Of a stretch of 7,100 nucleotides of DNA, positions 5,620 through 7,100 are shown piece after piece. Source of the stretch: Candidatus Woesearchaeota archaeon (GTDB lineage Archaea; Nanoarchaeota; Nanoarchaeia; Woesearchaeales; UBA11576); NCBI GenBank assembly GCA_013331125.1, contig DUGW01000154.1, positions 4,599-11,698 of the forward strand. The letters are read 5' to 3'. The notes under the pieces are model-generated. The model had not been told where the DNA came from and did not search any database. It saw only the letters and a program-made list of their open reading frames with translations. A program made the position numbers and the translations under genes. Position 1 is the first letter of the stretch. Every line of letters starts with the position of its first letter.

Positions 5620-6003
5620 ATGGCTAAGAAAGAATTCAAGTACCGTGGAATGTCGGTTGAGGAACTGAGGGAGCTCAGCATGAAAGAGCTTGCAGGTATC
5701 TTGCCTGCTCCTGCGCGCCGTAAGATGAAGCGCGGGTTCACCGAGGAGGAGAAGGTGTTCCTGAGGAACCTCAAGACCAGCAAGAAGAATGTCAAGACCC
5801 ACTGCAGGGCGATGATAATCCTTCCTGAGATGGTCGACAGGACGATCCTCATCCACAACGGTAAGTCTTTCGAATCAATAATTATAATGCCTGAGATGAT
5901 AGGTCACCGCCTCGGCGAGTATGCTCTCACCAGGAAGAGGGTCACGCACTCTTCTCCGGGTGTCGGCGCGACAAAGTCATCATCCAACATTTCGGTGAAA
6001 TAG
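5620..6003 (+). CDS. rps19: Small-subunit ribosomal protein uS19
   Basis: The 127-residue protein is a little short for archaea but complete. uS19 sits in the head of the 30S subunit near the A site and contacts the large subunit. A helical N-terminal extension (about 11-60), typical of archaeal and eukaryotic uS19, precedes the core. The core has K-T-H-C-R (59-63), I-I-L-P-E-M-V (66-72), H-N-G-K (79-82), P-E-M-I-G-H-R-L-G-E (91-100), and the C-terminal S-P-G-V-G-A-T-K-S-S. The start lies 10 bases after the uL2 stop. GTGAT five bases ahead of the ATG can pair with the 16S rRNA 3' end just outside the classical CCUCC core. It uses the stop TAG. Confidence 0.96.
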   Translation: MAKKEFKYRGMSVEELRELSMKELAGILPAPARRKMKRGFTEEEKVFLRNLKTSKKNVKTHCRAMIILPEMVDRTILIHNGKSFESIIIMPEMIGHRLGEYALTRKRVTHSSPGVGATKSSSNISVK

Positions 6004-6025
6004 ATACCGGGTTTGACGATCAAAA

Positions 6026-6568
6026 ATGACAGATATCAAATATGCATTCAAGGATTTCGAGAAGGACCTCATGGCCCGTGCCAGTGGTCGTGACTTGGAC
6101 ATAAGTACCAAGCAGGCCATAGAGATCTGTTCCTTCCTGCGTAACAAGAAGCTCCAGAGGGCTAAGCAGATCCTTAAGAATGTGATGGAGAAGAAGGAGG
6201 CTATCCCTTTCAAGAGGTTCACGGATGGGTTGGGCCACAAGAGGGGCAATATCGCCGCTGGACGTTTCCCATTTAAGGCTTCCTCGAGGATGCTGAAGCT
6301 TCTCGAGTCTGTCGAGGCCAATGCACAGAGCAAGGGTCTGAACACATCTGACCTTGAGATTATCCATATTTGCGCCAACATCGCTCATAGGCCCATGCAT
6401 CATGGCCGCCAGAGCAGGAGGCTTTTCAAGAGGACCCACGTCGAGGTCGTCGTCAAGGAGACTGCTAAGAAAGAGAAGGCAGCCAAGGGCAGGAAGTCAG
6501 CTTCTGAAGCCCCTAAGAAGTCCAAGTCTGCACCTAAGGCAGGTGAGAAACCTGAGGTATCACAATGA
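6026..6568 (+). CDS. rpl22: Large-subunit ribosomal protein uL22 with a basic C-terminal tail
   Basis: uL22 binds all domains of 23S rRNA and sends a beta hairpin into the exit tunnel. The conserved body is at about 1-143. It includes the helical I-S-T-K-Q-A-I-E-I segment near 26-34, the archaeal-type H-K-R-G-N-I-A-A-G-R-F-P motif (71-82), and the C-terminal hairpin region with A-N-I-A-H-R-P-M-H-H-G-R (117-128). The total of 180 residues exceeds the usual archaeal length of about 150-157. The excess is a Lys/Ala/Ser/Pro-rich tail (about 144-180), likely disordered. A 22-base gap follows uS19, with only a weak GATC-type ribosome-binding site. Its stop codon overlaps the uS3 start by four bases. 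Confidence 0.95.
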   Translation: MTDIKYAFKDFEKDLMARASGRDLDISTKQAIEICSFLRNKKLQRAKQILKNVMEKKEAIPFKRFTDGLGHKRGNIAAGRFPFKASSRMLKLLESVEANAQSKGLNTSDLEIIHICANIAHRPMHHGRQSRRLFKRTHVEVVVKETAKKEKAAKGRKSASEAPKKSKSAPKAGEKPEVSQ

Positions 6569-7100
6569 TTGAAAGGCAGATAGTCAAATCGAACATGAAG
6601 GAACTGAAGATCCAGGAGTATGTGACTGGTGTGCTCAAGAATCTCGGTCAGAGCCACATAAAGCTCCAGCGCACCCCTCTCGGTGAGAAGATCATAATCT
6701 ATGCTTCAAGGCCCGGTCTTATCGTCGGGCGTAAAGGACAGAACATCAAGAAGTTGACTGATGACCTCAAGTCTGAGTTCCAGCTTGAGAATCCTCAGAT
6801 CGAGATCAACGAGGTCGAGGTCCCTGAGCTTGACGCCCAGATCGTCGCTGAGCGCATCGCCAGCTCTCTTGAGAAGTTCGGCACCCAGAGGTTCAAGGGT
6901 ATCGGTCATCGTGTGATGGCTGACAGCATGAACGCTCGCGCTCTCGGTATTGAGATACTCATCTCTGGTAAGATCCCGAGTTCCAGGGCTAAGCGCTGGA
7001 GGTTCTACCAGGGCTATCTGAAGAAGTGCGGTGACATCGCTTTGACCGGTGTCCGTAAGGCTTACACTGTTGCGCATCTCAAGACAGGTGCTGTCGGTAT
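6565..7100 (+). CDS. rps3: Small-subunit ribosomal protein uS3, N-terminal 178 residues (cut by window edge)
   Basis: The frame is open from the ATG at 6565 to the window end with no stop. uS3 forms part of the mRNA entry channel in the 30S head. The N-terminus M-I-E-R-Q-I-V-K is followed by a type II KH domain with the L-I-V-G-R-K-G-Q-N-I motif (52-61, GxxG at 55-58). The C-terminal domain begins with F-K-G-I-G-H-R-V-M (110-118) and N-A-R-A-L-G-I-E-I (123-131), and continues through Y-L-K-K-C-G (151-156) and A-H-L-K-T-G. The start overlaps the uL22 stop (ATGA) and has GAGGT at 6554-6558, six bases upstream: the clearest ribosome-binding site among the internal genes. Typical archaeal uS3 has roughly 200-250 residues, so a few dozen are missing. 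Confidence 0.95.
   Translation, partial: MIERQIVKSNMKELKIQEYVTGVLKNLGQSHIKLQRTPLGEKIIIYASRPGLIVGRKGQNIKKLTDDLKSEFQLENPQIEINEVEVPELDAQIVAERIASSLEKFGTQRFKGIGHRVMADSMNARALGIEILISGKIPSSRAKRWRFYQGYLKKCGDIALTGVRKAYTVAHLKTGAVG

Noticed and set aside
1..7100. CRISPR array, insertion sequence, defence island or other mobile element
   Set aside because: No regularly spaced repeats, transposase-like frames, terminal repeats or tRNA-associated junctions were seen; gene order and composition are those of a core archaeal region.

Overview
The window is archaeal. Seven genes run in the conserved archaeal ribosomal-protein order uL3-uL4-uL23-uL2-uS19-uL22-uS3. The protein sequences are of the archaeal/eukaryotic type, and promoters look like TATA boxes about 26-28 bases ahead of the expected transcript starts. 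Upstream of this cluster lies a single-chain archaeo-eukaryotic DNA primase in which the catalytic small subunit is joined to the iron-sulfur domain of the large subunit. Such a fusion is known from Nanoarchaeum equitans and relatives, so an uncultured DPANN archaeon is my best guess; this is inference, not proof. Coding regions are rich in AAG, CCT, GTC and GAG codons with few TTA, CTA or TCA codons, while intergenic DNA is AT-rich.

Layout. Bases 1-43 (minus strand) hold the first 14 codons of a gene that runs off the left edge, probably the membrane protease HtpX. Bases 112-483 (minus) encode a small stand-alone TOPRIM protein. Bases 484-612 form a divergent promoter region. Bases 613-2316 (plus) encode the fused primase PriS-PriL. 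Bases 2317-2595 are non-coding: a strong promoter, a leader of about 210 bases with hairpins, and a second possible promoter inside an inverted repeat. From 2596 to the right edge the seven ribosomal-protein genes are packed with gaps of 1 to 26 bases or 4-base ATGA overlaps. The last, uS3, is cut by the window end.

How the genes work together. uL3, uL4, uL23, uL2 and uL22 build the large subunit around the peptidyl-transferase centre and the exit tunnel. uS19 and uS3 belong to the head of the small subunit. They are almost certainly co-transcribed from the 2317-2595 region. The primase makes the RNA/DNA primers for replication. The TOPRIM protein shares its promoter region but has no known role.

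Most of the window is ordinary core-genome content, and I do not see an undescribed multi-gene system. The points most worth a second look are the primase architecture (fusion plus four cysteine pairs in the catalytic half), the structured leader of the ribosomal operon, the long charged C-terminal tail of uL4, and an altered glycine-rich loop in uL2.
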